Shown here: piece after piece, positions 46,301-59,168 of the stretch
Layout: each line of letters begins with the position of its first letter
Numbering within the stretch: the first letter of the stretch is position 1
DNA from: Schoenoplectus triqueter
Lineage: Eukaryota; Streptophyta; Magnoliopsida; Poales; Cyperaceae
Reading direction: 5' to 3'
Length of the DNA: 64,000 nt
NCBI GenBank assembly: GCA_964058805.1
Contig: CAXKVV010000004.1
Location: forward strand, 434,001 to 498,000
Position numbers and translations under genes: made by a program
The notes under the pieces: generated by a model
What the model was told of the DNA's origin: nothing
Database searches by the model: none
What the model saw: only the letters and a program-made list of their open reading frames with translations

Positions 46301-49300
46301 CAATATTGTCAATGTAATTGGATGTATCAGCAAAAATTTAGAATATCATACTTCTACTAAATGTTGTTTCTTTGTTTTTAATCGCTTCTATCCTGTCTCT
46401 GAACATGTAATTGAACAACTCATTAATGATGCTCTCTCTATATGAAGTAATGCACATTTTTAATGCAGTATACCATTGAAGAAAAAGTTATTGAAAGGGC
46501 ATACAAGAAACTTGCACTTGATGCTCTGGTTATCCAACAAGGACGGTTGGCAGAACAGAAAGGTATGCGATCTGTTGTCCTTCATTAGTTATCAATCTTA
46601 TACAAAAATACCTATTCCTTTTAGGATAATTAGTGCTTTCTCATTACTTATTGATTAATCCCCCCCTCCCCTCCCCACATCAGCTGTCAACAAGGATGAG
46701 CTGTTACAAATGGTGAGGTTTGGAGCTGAAATGGTGTTTAGCTCCAAGGATAGCACAATAACTGATGAGGACATTGATCGAATAATAGCCAAAGGAGAGG
46801 AGACAACAGCAGAGCTTGATGTGAAAATGAAGAAATTTACAGAGGATGCTATCAAATTTAAGATGGATGACAGTAAGCTTACCTAAGAACTATTATTTTT
46901 CCCCACCTTCTGTTGTCCTATTAATTTTGATATTTTTTGTCTTGACTCTTTCATCTTTGTTTTTCTGCAGCTGCTGAGTTGTATGACTTTGATGATGACA
47001 AGGTAGACATCGCCGTGCTGTTTGTGCTTAAGTTTGGCTAAATTGGTTATATCAGTATGGGGTTTATCACACCAACATTTCTACAGTGATTGAAGTTATA
47101 ACACAATGTGCATACACAGGACCTGAAAAACATGGTATTAAAATAAGATTGGTAAATTTTAAATTCAACTATCCATCACATTACAGGCAACAACCATCTC
47201 AAATCTTATTATGGCTTCACTGCACTTGATGAAATTCAATGTCTTTGTATTCTCAATATATATTTTTTTAACTTGTGCATCACTTCTATTCTCTATTAAT
47301 TTCCACTTGTGAAGGATGATAATAAAACCGACTTCAAGAAGCTTGTTGCTGATAACTGGATTGAACCACCAAAGAGGGAAAGAAAACGCAAGTAAGTTCC
47401 ATGAAGTAAATAGTATGTGTAAATTCACTAAATGACATAGGGTTGAAAGCATATTCTTTTAAATTTGAAATATTTTTTTTCCCAATCTCTTCTTCAGTTA
47501 CTCAGATGTAGATTATTACAAGCAAGCACTGCGTCAAGGAGGCCCTTCTAGGCAAAGAGAGCCTCGAATCCCTCGCATGCCTCAATTGTAAGTGTCATAA
47601 AATGTGTTTCTTCTTTTTGTTGTTGTTCTCCTCCTCCTTTGTCTTCTTCTTGTTAATTATTTTTACCACGCTTTCTTACATGTTATTATAACTATTTCAG
47701 GCACGACTTTCAGTTCTTTGACATGAAGAGATTAAACCAATTATATGAGAAAGAAGTGCGGTATCAGATAGTATGTTCCTGATCCACTTCTTTTCATTAT
47801 TAATCATTATCATTTCATCACTGGACGAACTGTTCGTCTTCTTTTTTTAGCAAATCCTCCTGGGTTTTCCATTTAGAGGTTCTAAGCTCCTAGCTCTTTT
47901 ACTTCAATAAAACTACAGGTTCAGCAGATGAATGAAAGGAAAGATCTCATTGGTGATGGCGATGATGAAGGTACTGCTATAACAGTTTGATGTATTTTAA
48001 GTTGGTCATGAACCCCGCAAAAAAAAGAAAAACTCACTGAGTTCCATAAAAAAGCAAAGCCTGAGGGAACAAGGAGCAAGAACTTACTTTGTATATCATA
48101 AATTTGCACTTAACCATCAAGTTTGCGTCATCGTCAGTTCCTTGGTTGAATTCAAGTTTATGGTTGTCTTTTTCCTTCATTGAGAACAAAAACAGTTTCT
48201 AATTATTTATTTATCTTTTTCTCTTGAGATTTTGGTGAACAATTGAGTATCCAAGAACAAGAAGAGAAAGAGCGCTTGTTGCAAGAGGTAAAGTAAAGTC
48301 TGTCAGAATCTCCACCCCCCCCCCCCCCCCCACACACACACAAATTTCATACAGTGCACCAGTCCAGTTAAAGATTTTGTTTCTTGTAGGGATTCTCAAC
48401 ATGGACAAAAAGGGATTTCAATACATTTGTTCGGGCCTGTGAAAAGTATGGAAGAAATGACATAAAGAATATAGCTTCTGAAATGGAGGGGAAGGCGGAG
48501 GAGGAGGTATACAGATATGCAAAGGTCTTTAAGGAACGATACAAAGAATTGAATGGTACATACTTTGCTGCTCCCTGTTTTTCTTCTAATATTGAGTTTG
48601 AGAAGGATATCTTACTTAGTTTGCTTTTTCAGATTACGATCGAATAATTAAAAATATTGAGAAAGGCGAAGCAAGGATTTCTCGTAAAGAGGAGATAATG
48701 CAAGCAATAGCAAAAAAGATGTCTCGTTATCAGAACCCATGGCATGAGCTTAAAATACAATATGGCCAGAATAAAGGAAAACTATACAATGAAGAATGTG
48801 ATCGCTTTATGGTATGTTTTGTCTATTCTTGTTTGATAGCCATAAACATCCTTGGTTCTTATGTTTTCCATCTCCAGCTGTGCATGGTCCATCAGATTGG
48901 TTATGGCAACTGGGATGAGCTGAAAGAGGAGTTCCGCAACAACCACTTGTTCCGTTTTGACTGGTTCGTGCAGTCACGCACAGCCCATGAGCTGGGCAAG
49001 CGCTGCGACACTCTCATTCGTCTGGTTGAGAAGGAGAATCAAGAGTATGATGACCGTGAGCGTTTCTCCAAGGACAAGAATGTTACCAAGGTTTTATTTG
49101 TTATTTTCTTCAACGACAAAATTTGACAATAAATGTACATCATGTTTTTACATTTCTTTTTATAACAAAAATGGTACCCCGATAAACGGCTGCTTTGTCT
49201 AGGAATATGGGTAATGACATCTAGGAATATTTCATTTTAAATGTACTATGTATTATTTCAACTGAACAACTAATATTAGTCACTCAATGGCTAGCTAATA

Positions 49301-50713
49301 GAAGCAGTGTTTGGTCTAATAGTGCTGTGCTAAAACCATGGGGAAAGTGCCTAGAATGTGTTAACAACATTTATTTAATAATTGACGGTGTCAAGTAGTC
49401 AAGTTCTAAGACATGGCTAGTTTTTCTTTGTTAGCATCCTATAATCCTGATATACTTTGTTAGCATACTACATAACTTCTCATGTTGTTACTTTTGACCT
49501 CATATCAATCTTAAGACTTTGCTTCGAATGGGAAAATTAGAAATCTGTTATCCCATAATTGTGGATCAAGTATTGGTTCAAACTTTTAATAGTTTCCCAC
49601 AAACAATAAATGCATGATAATAATGCTTGGTAGCTAATTTGTATAAATTTATTCTGTCATTGAAGTCTGTGTTTCTTTCTATAACAGCATTTGTTTCTCA
49701 TTGCATTTTGAATGTGTATGTTGTATCTTTATGCTTTATTGTTTGGATGCACCTTAACCGCTCCAGATTTCATCTGTCTTTCAGTATCTTTCCTGCTCCT
49801 TAATTTGTTGAATTTTTTTGCTTTTGTGACTAACTTTTCATTTCTCTCTGTGCATAGAATTTAACCCCACCTAGAAGGCCGGTAAGCAGATCACCTGCTA
49901 TGGAGACTCCAAATTCAGGTTCCTTCAGGAGAAGAAGACAATCTGTCTTGGACGATTACCCAACATTGGTAGGTTAAAATAATCTTTTTTTTCTCTCTTC
50001 CTTCCTATACCTATTTGTTTCTTATTGTTTTGTTGCTGTCATTTCGAGATCGCTCTTTCTTTTGGTTGAGCTATTTTTTCGCTCTTAATTTGTTGAATTC
50101 TTTTTTTTATATAGTTTTTTAGTGCATTTCAGAACATGGTAAACCACAAACCTACTACAGATGATGGTGGGTCTCGTCACTCTGCGGAGTGGTGAGGTTC
50201 AAGTCCCGAGAGTGGCATATGAAAAGTAATATATTTTGAAATTAATGGGTCCTATGTTTTAAAAAAAACGTTTTGAAAACATGAAACAATACTGCTATTC
50301 AGAATAGTAGGTGAGAAGACTATTATAAAAAAGTGCTAATTTTGTTCAATTCGGGAATGTATGAATGTTGTTTGGATTGTGTATAATTTGAGTTGGTCAT
50401 TCCTTGAATTGTTGGTAGCATAATAGCCTTAATCCAACGCTACAAGAATAGCCTTCCTAGATTTGCTGAATATATCTTGAGAAAGACTTACACTGGTGAT
50501 TGTACTTCACTGTTTCATTTGATGCCAAACAAACGGCATTCCTAACCTCTATGGGGTGGGCAATACATAAAGATGGAACTCGCAGTACTGAATTAGTTTT
50601 GAATTTCTTTTGCTTGTTTGTTGTTTACATATATGTACATCTGTTGCCGCAGAAATCGAGTTGATGTCAATCCTTTATATATTTTTTTTCAGGCTAGAAA
50701 GCGGCAACAATGA
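40326..50713 (+). CDS. CHR11: ISWI-class chromatin-remodelling ATPase (CHR11/CHR17-like)
   Basis: Twenty-five exons with GT-AG introns join in one open frame of 1,083 codons plus TGA: 40326-40577, 41133-41261, 42160-42266, 42413-42522, 42806-42903, 43317-43496, 43826-44047, 44478-44612, 44699-44981, 45297-45370, 45442-45662, 46037-46124, 46469-46562, 46684-46872, 46971-47002, 47315-47391, 47498-47587, 47701-47770, 47919-47970, 48229-48287, 48390-48555, 48633-48811, 48878-49090, 49858-49968, 50693-50713. The start ATG has a good context (GCCATGG). Residues 1-84 are acidic. The Walker A (MGLGKT, ending near 237) straddles the intron 5 junction, and DEAH is at about 333-336. The helicase C lobe lies at about 490-640, with [13 protein letters not shown] and HRIGQ. 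HAND, SANT (about 855-907) and SLIDE (about 932-1020) follow. Length matches the family (about 1,050-1,080). ISWI slides and spaces nucleosomes in the nucleus; in Arabidopsis it acts with DDT-domain partners. No break was found. The symbol marks the family; CHR17 is equally possible. Confidence 0.95.
41490..42056. mobile_element. two MITE copies within TA microsatellites, intron 2 of the ISWI gene
   Basis: Two related units of about 270-280 bp (about 41502-41755 and 41772-42038) begin GAGTT(G/A)GGCTA(T/C)GGTGCTA. Both contain TCGATCCRACCG, TTTTCATATGAA and, near the end, arms of a hairpin built from TTTTTACTAT and AGAAAATCAC. Each is bounded by (TA)n runs. Such insertion in TA microsatellites resembles Micron-type MITEs. 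Splicing of the flanking exons is predicted to be unaffected. Confidence 0.6.
48315..48347. repeat. poly-C followed by (CA)n in intron 20
   Basis: About 17 C and then a short CA repeat, downstream of the exon ending at 48287. Length is likely variable. Confidence 0.85.
50163..50225 (+). repeat. tRNA-derived (SINE-like) fragment in intron 24
   Basis: GGTTCAAGTCC (50196-50206) matches a pol III B box and is preceded by GATGGTGGGTCTCGTC, a weak A-box-like stretch. There is no cloverleaf and no clear tail, so it is at most a decayed SINE or tRNA pseudogene. Confidence 0.3.
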
Positions 50714-52780
50714 GGTCCAGTGAGTTCTCTGCCTTAGATTCTACTAGTAACGAGATCAAGATTAATCGAAATGATAAATTGTTGTGAACTAAGCCATGGG
50801 CTTTAGTAACTCATAATGTATATTGGATATCGAGTCAACTAGGTGATATCAATCTCAGCAGACTCGAAAATGCACTCTCATTAACTAACGCTAATTATTT
50901 CATCTACCCTTTTGTTCTTGGCCAGCATGTTCAGTTTAGTCTGAAACCTTGTATCCAAGCTCAGATGTGCGACCCTACATCAATTTGTGGATAAAAGACG
51001 TGGAATCCTAAAAGAGATATTAGTGGATTGAATACAGATAGATAATTATCCATTATAATTTTTCAAATACAGATATTTAGGAGTTAAAAGAGTCCAGTAG
51101 TAGAATTGTAGACTTAGGTTGTTAGTAGTACTGATTTCAGATTCTTAGACTTTTTTAGATTTTAGGATTTAGGAGTTTAGAATTTAGGATTTAGTTTTAT
51201 AGTATAGATTTACTGTGACTATTGCTTTTTTGATGTAGTAGGCGAGTAGATGAAAATTCTACTAATAATTTTCATTAAAAAGAGATACAGATCAGAAGTA
51301 AGATAAAGAAAACAAAAATGAAAAAAAGATGAAAAAACTCATGAAGTACAAGTGTATCTCCTTATACAAATATGGTAAAATAAAATAAAAACATCAGCTT
51401 CGTTATTGCACTGTTTGTGCTCGTCATGGGAGTTTTAGTGCTTGCGAGGAACTAGCGCAAAAGATGTGCAACCACTAGTGTTAAAGTGGTCGATGTCTGC
51501 AGAGAGCTATGAGTCAGCAATTAAGATTTTGTCTTGTATTATGATCCTAAATAGTGACTTCATTTAAGATTTTGTCTTGTATTATGATCCTAAATAGTGA
51601 CTTCATTTTCGGCAAACAAGAAACATCTCTTGATGTACGTACTGGCTTTCTTCATTGGCTTGGTTTTGAGCCTGCAAAAAATCATGGCTAATGATGGTGC
51701 TCTCAAAATGAAAACATATAATTGATGGGGGCGGTGAACCCGAGGGTGGTGACGATGGTGATACTCTAGATCGGTGGGAGAGAGCAAGAAGAGCGGTGAT
51801 AAAACCCTATATCTGATGTTACTTGACATAATAAAATCTGAGCTAGTGCTGTTACATAAAATGAGACCCGATATCTGATGGCGACAGTGAACCCAAGATG
51901 GTGGCGCACACAAGTGCAACAAACACTAAAAGAACTAGTGTAACGGCGCAAGACCGGAAAATGACTTCTTAATCTATTTTAGGAGGTATATATAAAAGAG
52001 TTACTCTCTCATTCCCAACTCACTTATTTTACATAGTAAAATCTCAATTTCTGAAAGCTCGATAGCCACATTTAAAGTGAGAGAGATAAGTCCAACAAAT
52101 TGATTATACTTAAGCCAAATTTTTATTTTAAACTCAATTTAGTTTCTCCTTATTCTCCCAACTTGACCCTACATTATCAACACTTCTTATTACTTTTTAG
52201 TGTGTTATCTCTCACTTTTCTTTTGAGTGTGTTATCACTCTTTGTTATCGTTTGTCTTTCCAACCATTTTTGTGTAAGGGACTAAATTCTATATTTTGTA
52301 AAAAAGTTTTAGTGTATTGACTCAACTTCAATTGTTAGAGGTTGAGAGTCCTTGAGACATATGAGTTGTATGTTGAACTTCGTTATATTTTGTGTTATTG
52401 TTTGTTTTTTTCTTCTCTTTAATTACTATATTTTTGTGAGAGTTGAATTAAAATTATCTTTTGTTGTCATTAAAATTGAATATTAAATCCCAAAATAATT
52501 TTTTATTTTTTTATTTTTAATTTCTTTACATTCTTGCAACATCTAAAAAAAATTTAGTCTCTTAGATGTTCAACTACATAAAACCATAGTTAATAAATTT
52601 TCATGTTATTTTTGTCGTACATTTGTTTCCAACCAACAATGACATAATAAATAAACAAAAAAAATAAAATATTTTATTTTATTTTTTACTCTTAATTAAT
52701 AAATTTAATGACAGTATACCTACCCGCATCGAAGAACGAGAGAGAACAAGGCCCTTTGGCTGCTTTGGGGAAGAAAGAAG
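50714..52780. other. 3' UTR and intergenic DNA
   Basis: The 3' UTR of the ISWI gene probably ends before 51250. The rest has a perfect tandem duplication (next entry) and a diverged repeat at 51725-51910 with two GTGAACCC(G/A)AG-type segments. No gene is supported; the minus frames at 51590-51951 are shadows of this repeat. Confidence 0.5.
51521..51606. repeat. perfect 43-bp tandem duplication
   Basis: Units 51521-51563 and 51564-51606 are identical. Each starts TTAAGATTTTGTCTTG and includes CCTAAATAGTGACTTC. Confidence 0.95.
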
Positions 52781-52789
52781 ACTATTAAT

Positions 52790-53390
52790 AATAGTTATAA
52801 TATTATAATGGCGACTCTAAGTTAGCCACTATATTGTGTGTCATTATCATGATTTAAAATTTGTGTACGAAAATAGTCATCACTTTTACAAAATATATGA
52901 TGACAATTTCAATTTTATCGTTAATAACAAATAAAAAGAACACACCATCTATATAGCCACTATAATAATGGCAAAAAATTGTACCTATTAAAATATTATG
53001 GAGGAGACTTACGTTTGCCATAGAATTTGTCACAAATTATTTAGTGAAAACAAATTATCTAGTGAAAGGAGGCAATATTGAATATAGCCGCTATAAATAT
53101 AAATTTAGAGGCTTTGTATTGCATTGCCATATTCAAAAGTTTTCATTAATAATGATGTTGTTATAATGTTGTCATTAATAAAAGAATATGTGGCGACTTT
53201 TTTTGAAAAAGATATGTGGCGATTTTTGGATCCGTCTTTGAAAAAAAAATATGGCGACTTTTGACGAGTCGCCGCTAGTTAAAAAAATAGGTGATGATAA
53301 TTAATTTAAGTCACTATTTGATGATATTTGAAGACAACATTGACTTTGTCACCAATATATCATCAGTAATTAGTGTTTTTTCTTGTAGTG
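52790..53390 (-). mobile_element. terminal part of a CACTA-type DNA transposon
   Basis: The plus strand ends TTTTTTCTTGTAGTG (53376-53390), the reverse of the CACTACAAGAAAA terminus shared by plant CACTA elements. Subterminal direct repeats (TGGCGACTTT, GGCGATTTTT, AGCCACTAT) fill the preceding 550 bp. I found no opposite CACTA end, so it is truncated or rearranged. No transposase frame is present. Confidence 0.6.
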
Positions 53391-54821
53391 TGCATCTATC
53401 TGTTATTAATCATGATTAAATGCTATATATATATTTTTATCAACAAATACGCTATGTTGATAAGAAATAAATTTGAAGTTCTGATACTTGATATAGAACT
53501 TATAAAAAATATAGCGTATGATAAATTTTGACCTTATTTCATTAACATTTTGAATGGAGAATGGTGATCAAATAATTTTTGTACATTAGACAAAAACACA
53601 TTCATAAATACCTTCTCTTTCGAAGAAAGTTTGGCATTGATGCAAATATATATATATATATATATATATAGATAGTTGTTGACAATATTTCTCTTCTTTA
53701 CATTGCTTTATAAAATCATTATTAGCTGATTCCTATCTATAAAAAAATGAATACATTTTAAAGATGGCCCATGAATGCACGAATTTTCACACCCGCTATC
53801 GTTACCGTTGGTCCCCCCGCCGGTACATTGAATATTGATATTTTATAATTGATGGTAAGATTTCTCTGACAAATGGTCGCAATCTAATAGAATATTTTTG
53901 TCAAATAATCAGGTCCTTTTTTAGATTGTTTAAATTTAAATGAACAAGTATAGTTACATAATGTCAAAATCATGTTAGAAAAGTCAATTGATATGCATCT
54001 GTCATCGTAATATAACATGACGCGTATTGAAATAAGTTTCAAATAAAGTAATTAGTATGCCAATCATTTTTTTTACTCATTTATTCAATCTGTATCGTAT
54101 TCGATAAAATGTGTATAATTATTATTTTTTTCATAAATTTAATGATATGAATATAATTATTTTTTTTCATTTTATTAAGTAAATGGATATAAATAAAGAC
54201 TATTTCGTATCAGTTATCTTATAAAATAAATTATTGAAAAATAATCTATATTATTTCAAATATAATTATGTTATCTAATATATATTAAATGAATTGCTCT
54301 GAGACTTGTGGATTAATTTTCTCTTTTTTACTATAAAAATTTAAACTACTTAATTATAATTTATATTACAAAATAGAGGTGCATGTAATGAGTTTGAATA
54401 TTTTTTCATTAATGATGATAAAATTAATTAATATATTAGTATTATTCATTAACATTCGTTATTTTGCTCGTTATCCATTTATTTTAACGAGTAATTGGTG
54501 AGATCATACAAATATGATTAACAAAAATCTGGTTCTTATCATGCAAATAACATAGTAACATATTGATAACTTTTTAAAAAGCAATTAAACGAAAATTTTG
54601 TAATCTACTAATCATATAGATACAGAGAACACGTTTTCTTTGATCCATAAAATAGAAAATAATATAAATACTGGATTAGATTTTGAAAAATATTTTAAGT
54701 AATTCATCATCGGTTCAAGAGGGAACAAAAGAAAATAATAACATTGTTCTTTATTGTAATCTTATAACCATGCCTAATGGCTTTAGGAACCAATTTTTTT
54801 TAAAAGTGGAAAAATAAAAAT
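53391..54821. other. AT-rich intergenic DNA with a TA microsatellite
   Basis: An (AT)n run lies at about 53646-53670. No gene or defined element seen. Confidence 0.55.
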
Positions 54822-55174
54822 ATTCGCATATAATAGCATGAGTGGATCTTTTTTTACATCGACTATAATGGTCCGATTTTTTTTTTTCGAATCAGATATG
54901 GTGGTATGAAAATTTTCGGATCAGCTTATTTATTTATTTCGGTTTTTACTACCCGGCCCTTTAAACAAATTCGGTCCAAATTCGTTTTTTTTTAAAAAAA
55001 AAACACCCTAGCCCTTAAATAAAATCTGCTCCAGATCTTTTTTTAAGGAACAGAATAATCATTCAAACAAAAAGTAATAGATAAATAATAATAATAACCA
55101 TTGATTGATATATAAGCTAGATAATATATTTAATTGTGTTTATTCTTAATTCATTATTTAAAAAAATATATATA

Positions 55175-55195
55175 CTAGTATATTATCCGTGCTTT
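55175..55195 (-). mobile_element. Helitron-like 3' terminus
   Basis: The minus strand reads CCGTAGCAAAGCACGG, a small hairpin, then ATAATATA and CTAG followed by T. This fits the Helitron 3' rule (hairpin about 10 nt before CTRR, insertion before T). The 5' TC end was not found. Confidence 0.4.
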
Positions 55196-55666
55196 GCTAC
55201 GGAATCTCAAATAAATATAACATATTAACTAACTTTTATTAATTAAATTAGATAGACTATCAATACAATTACACAAACAAAATTCTACATATTCACAACA
55301 TCAACAAATGAAACATATATTATTACAAGCAAACCATAGCAAAGCAAACAAAAGTCAATCATCAGCCTCCTTACAATATTTATAGAAACAAAGTAAAAAA
55401 TAAAAATATTAGTGGTGCATCTGGGAGTTCTTTTGCCGGAGACGAAATCAATTTATTATTTCCCTCATCACTTGTAATATTTGAATTCAACATGGTGATG
55501 CACAAAATAATATCACTTGTGCCATCTTCTCTATATGCATGTTTAAGTTATAGATGCTTAAAATTCACAGAGTCCATTTTCACGGCATAGTTAAGAAAAA
55601 ACAAAAGAAAAAAAAAATTAAAACTCAGACCTTGGAAGCATTGTTTCATCACCATGGCGAATCAGT

Positions 55667-55866
55667 TCAGAAAACTTTCAGGTTTTTTGTCATTTCCACT
55701 TGAATTGTAACAACCATTGATGGTGGTTCCTTTTCAACCTCCATAGCTTCCCCGATGGGCATGTCAGTGCTAACCTCTATCCCACTGGTAATTGCGAAAT
55801 AGGTACTATCTGCTTTGTTATTTAAAAAAAGATGGACAAATTTATTTGTCCAAGGAATCCTAAAAG
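55667..55866 (-). pseudogene. open reading fragment of unknown origin
   Basis: The minus strand is open for about 65 codons with no Met at its start. It ends at a TGA (55667-55669) and includes IPWTNKFVHLFLNNKADSTY and VEKEPPSMVVTIQVEM. Codon composition is unlike the AT-rich surroundings. It could be a captured exon inside the Helitron-like segment. I do not recognise the family. Confidence 0.35.
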
Positions 55867-56787
55867 GAATTTCATAAATGACATTAACTCAAAATGGAAA
55901 GAAAGATCTATTAAAATGAATTTCATAAATGACATTAACTCAAAATGGAAAGAAATCCTAAAAGGACCCATAACCTAGCCGTATCAGTTATCAATAATTT
56001 GAAGAAGTTCCTTACTGCATCATAAGAGATGGAAAGAAAGAAAAATTATAGTACCTAACAATTACAAATTAAATTCAATATATATGTATATTGTTCAATA
56101 ATTGAAAATAAATTCCATAAATAGTAATAACTCGGATTGTAAAGAATCAAGAAGGATCCATGTATATTAGACAGGACAAATGCATATTTTTTCAATAAAA
56201 GAAAAAAAAATTATTCAGTAACAAACCACTAAAACACAATAAACAAATGTATATGATTTGTTTCAAGTTATGAGTTCGGAGCATGATGTTTAGATCCCAT
56301 GTATAGCAGAAAATTTATCATTTCGACCAGTAAATAATCACAAAATTTATTGCAGTGAAGTTAAATTATTATGAATCAAATAAAAACAGTGAATATGAAA
56401 GTAAAAAATTGAAGAAAAATTAAAGCAATTTTCTAAGTTCCTAATCAAAATGAAAAGCTAAATAATACATTATTAAAAAAAAGACAAGATAAATAGGACC
56501 TCTTATCATTAACTCTCACAAGTAACAATGTAAGAACTCCCTCTACTATTGCACATCATGCTCTCCCAGACATGATAATTTACACAATTCTTTTCGCGTG
56601 TGTACATATTAACACAAATGAAAATACAATTTAAGCAACAATACATTTACAACAAAGTTTGGTCCGAAAAACATCAAAATTAATATAAAAGTTCTTCTAA
56701 TGAACTTCATCCACAAAGCGACCACCAAAATTAAAACAAGATAGAGAAAAATATGAAAGATTGATTTCTGCAACAGCTAACTTACAT

Positions 56788-57440
56788 TTAATTTTCATTG
56801 AAAGAAATTAGTGCGAAGGAGCAATGACCGGGGACACATAAATTGGAGAAATTAAGAGGATGTCGCAAGGACAGAAAGAGAAGTAGAGAAAACTTATCTA
56901 CAGAGAATGAGAGAGAGAGAGAGAGAAAGAGAGGATAAATCCTAATCGCAGGAGGTATCAGATCGACATCGATATCATTGAGATCTGCAAATAGGTTACA
57001 ACAAGGGCCATGGTTTCTAGCTGAGGAGAGGATGAGGTGTCGATGGGCCAATGACAGTGGCCTTCTATGTACCGAGAGGGAGAGGCAATAAGAGGTAGCG
57101 GTGGTGACATTTTGTGAAGCAAGGAAGAGAGTGATGAAGAATGCAGACAGAGGGAGAGAGATTAATGGTCGGGAGAGTGGACTAGAAAGGTGCGAGTGAC
57201 TTTGCTGAGCGATGGTGGAAGAGTGAGAGAGAATAGAAGCAGCAATAGAGAGATGAATGGGGTGAGCTAGCAATAGAGAGGTGAGAGAGCGGAGAAGATG
57301 AAACTAGATCTTAGTTTAGATTTGGGGTAGAAAGATATACAGAGTGGCGAAAAAATAATTATATCGGTTCGTATAACAATCGCGAAATAAAAGTATTCAG
57401 CGCTTCAACACGCTCACCACAGAAAATGTCTTTTCACCGC
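56788..57440. other. purine/pyrimidine-biased tract
   Basis: Rich in GAGAGA and GGAGAG. A minus-strand frame here (56788-57273, 161 codons) is Ser/Leu/His-rich low complexity and has no motifs; I do not consider it a gene. Confidence 0.45.
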
Positions 57441-58562
57441 AATTTGATATATTGAACGGTGGATATCTATTCCAAAATTTAAAATAAAATTATAACCGAC
57501 AGAAACACTTACGTGCTTAATAAAGAATGGAGAAAGACATAGAGATAAAGATAAAAATATATTTATATTTATTCTTAATTTTCTACTCTTTAAAACACTA
57601 TATTTTCATTTTTATCACACTAATTATTTATAAATAAATTATCACACATTATAATGTTATCACACTAATTGTTCATATGTAAATTAAATAATTATCAAAT
57701 TATCACATTAATTATTTATAAATAAATTAAATAATTATGTTATGACAATAAATAAAGAAAATCAATTACCATTGTAAAAATATAATATCATAATAAATAT
57801 TATATTTTAATTTAATGATTCAAAAAGAAAAAAAAGAAGAAGAAAAATTATAATATAAATAGTAGTAACTATTGATAAACAAAAAGTAATATATATATAA
57901 AAGCTAGATAACAATTTTAATAGTTAGAGTTAACAATAATTAGATTAAATAAAAATCATTAATTATTGCTAATAGATCAAAATGGTAAATTATGAAATAT
58001 AAATAGATAAATAGAAATAAGTAATAGTGATAAGTAATAAGAAATAAAATAGATAAATATAACGAACAATATACTTATACGAACAATGCATAGAGAAATA
58101 TTATATTAAATAAAAATATATAGAATAAATGATTCAGATGTTAAAAAAGATTTAGATTGTTTGAAAATTAATCATATAAAATAATAATATATGATAAAAA
58201 ATAAAGAATATAATGTTTAAAAATAAAATTTAAGAATAAACACAAATATATATAAATGTATATTATTATTTCTTTAATAATAATAAACTAAGAAAAAACA
58301 CAATTAAATATGTTATTTAGGTTATATCTATCTATCAATGGTAATTACTATTGTTTATCCATTATTTTTTTTGAATTATTCTCTTCCGTAAAAAAAAGAC
58401 CTAGATCGGATTTGATTTAAGGGCCAGGGTGTTTCTTTTTTTAAAAAAAGGTACCCGGGTTAGAATTGATTTAAGGGCTTAGATAGTTAAAACCAAACTA
58501 AAAGTAAATTCGAATTATACTAATAGATGTAAAAAAAATCCACTCATACTATATATGTGAAT

Positions 58563-59168
58563 TGTTTTTCTCGCCACCGTTCTCCACGATGGATATGGTA
58601 TATCCACATGGATATATCATTATCATATGTTCGTTGTTTCGGTCCAAATGGGCTTTCCATTTTAGTAAATAATGGAGACCATCTGTGACCACCCAGGAAG
58701 TTCCGTGTGTTCGCCTGTCCGGTCAGCCGTCAGTCCTACCCCTCCCTCTCTTGACTATCGACCTTTTCTGTATCATTTTCCGAACAAGTCACCAATTCGA
58801 TGGTCCCACATAATAAAAAAGGAGCGTGTTTGCCGTTAATCCTAGATATACGACTCGCTACACCAAAGGCCTGTGAAATTAAATTAACGGACGAACTCAG
58901 CTCCATTTTTCATAGTCAAAGCACAAAACACGAAAGGAAAGACCAAAACCCAAATCTCACCCGCGGAGCAGCATACCAGACTTCTCTCTCGCGTTCGCGT
59001 CCTCTCCGACCCACCTCCTCCTCTTTCAACCAATCGCGGTTAAAAAACAAACCTGTTTCTCAAGTCTACCTCGGATCTGACAAGGAAAAAAAAAAGAAAA
59101 TCACCCGCAACCCCCACTCTTTCTCTCCATCTCCGATGAGCTGAGATCGAAAACCGAACCCCTCTCAC
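58563..59168 (+). promoter_or_regulatory. promoter and 5' leader of the kinase gene
   Basis: The composition becomes more GC-rich and pyrimidine-rich (58930-59150: CTCTCTCGCG, CCTCCTCCTC, CTTTCTCTCCATCTCC), as in plant 5' leaders. A frame at 58800-59144 has no motif and overlaps this leader. Confidence 0.45.

Larger units (their letters stand above)
54822..58562. mobile_element. 3.7-kb structure with about 300-bp terminal inverted repeats
   Basis: The left arm (about 54822-55150) and the reverse complement of the right arm (about 58290-58562) share GCATGAGTGGATYTTTTTTT, ACATC, AAACACCCT, GCCCTTAAAT, AGATCTTTTTTT, ATTGATTGATAKATA and ATATTTAATTGTGTTT in the same order. No transposase was recognised. 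A MULE-like or foldback element, or an inverted duplication, are the options. I could not fix a target duplication. Confidence 0.6.

Noticed and set aside
56788..57273. 161-codon minus-strand frame
   Set aside because: Low-complexity Ser/Leu/His sequence from a GA-rich tract, no domain, inside a repeat structure.
58800..59144. 114-codon frame before the kinase start
   Set aside because: Overlaps the pyrimidine-rich 5' leader, has no motif, and ends shortly before the true ATG at 59169.
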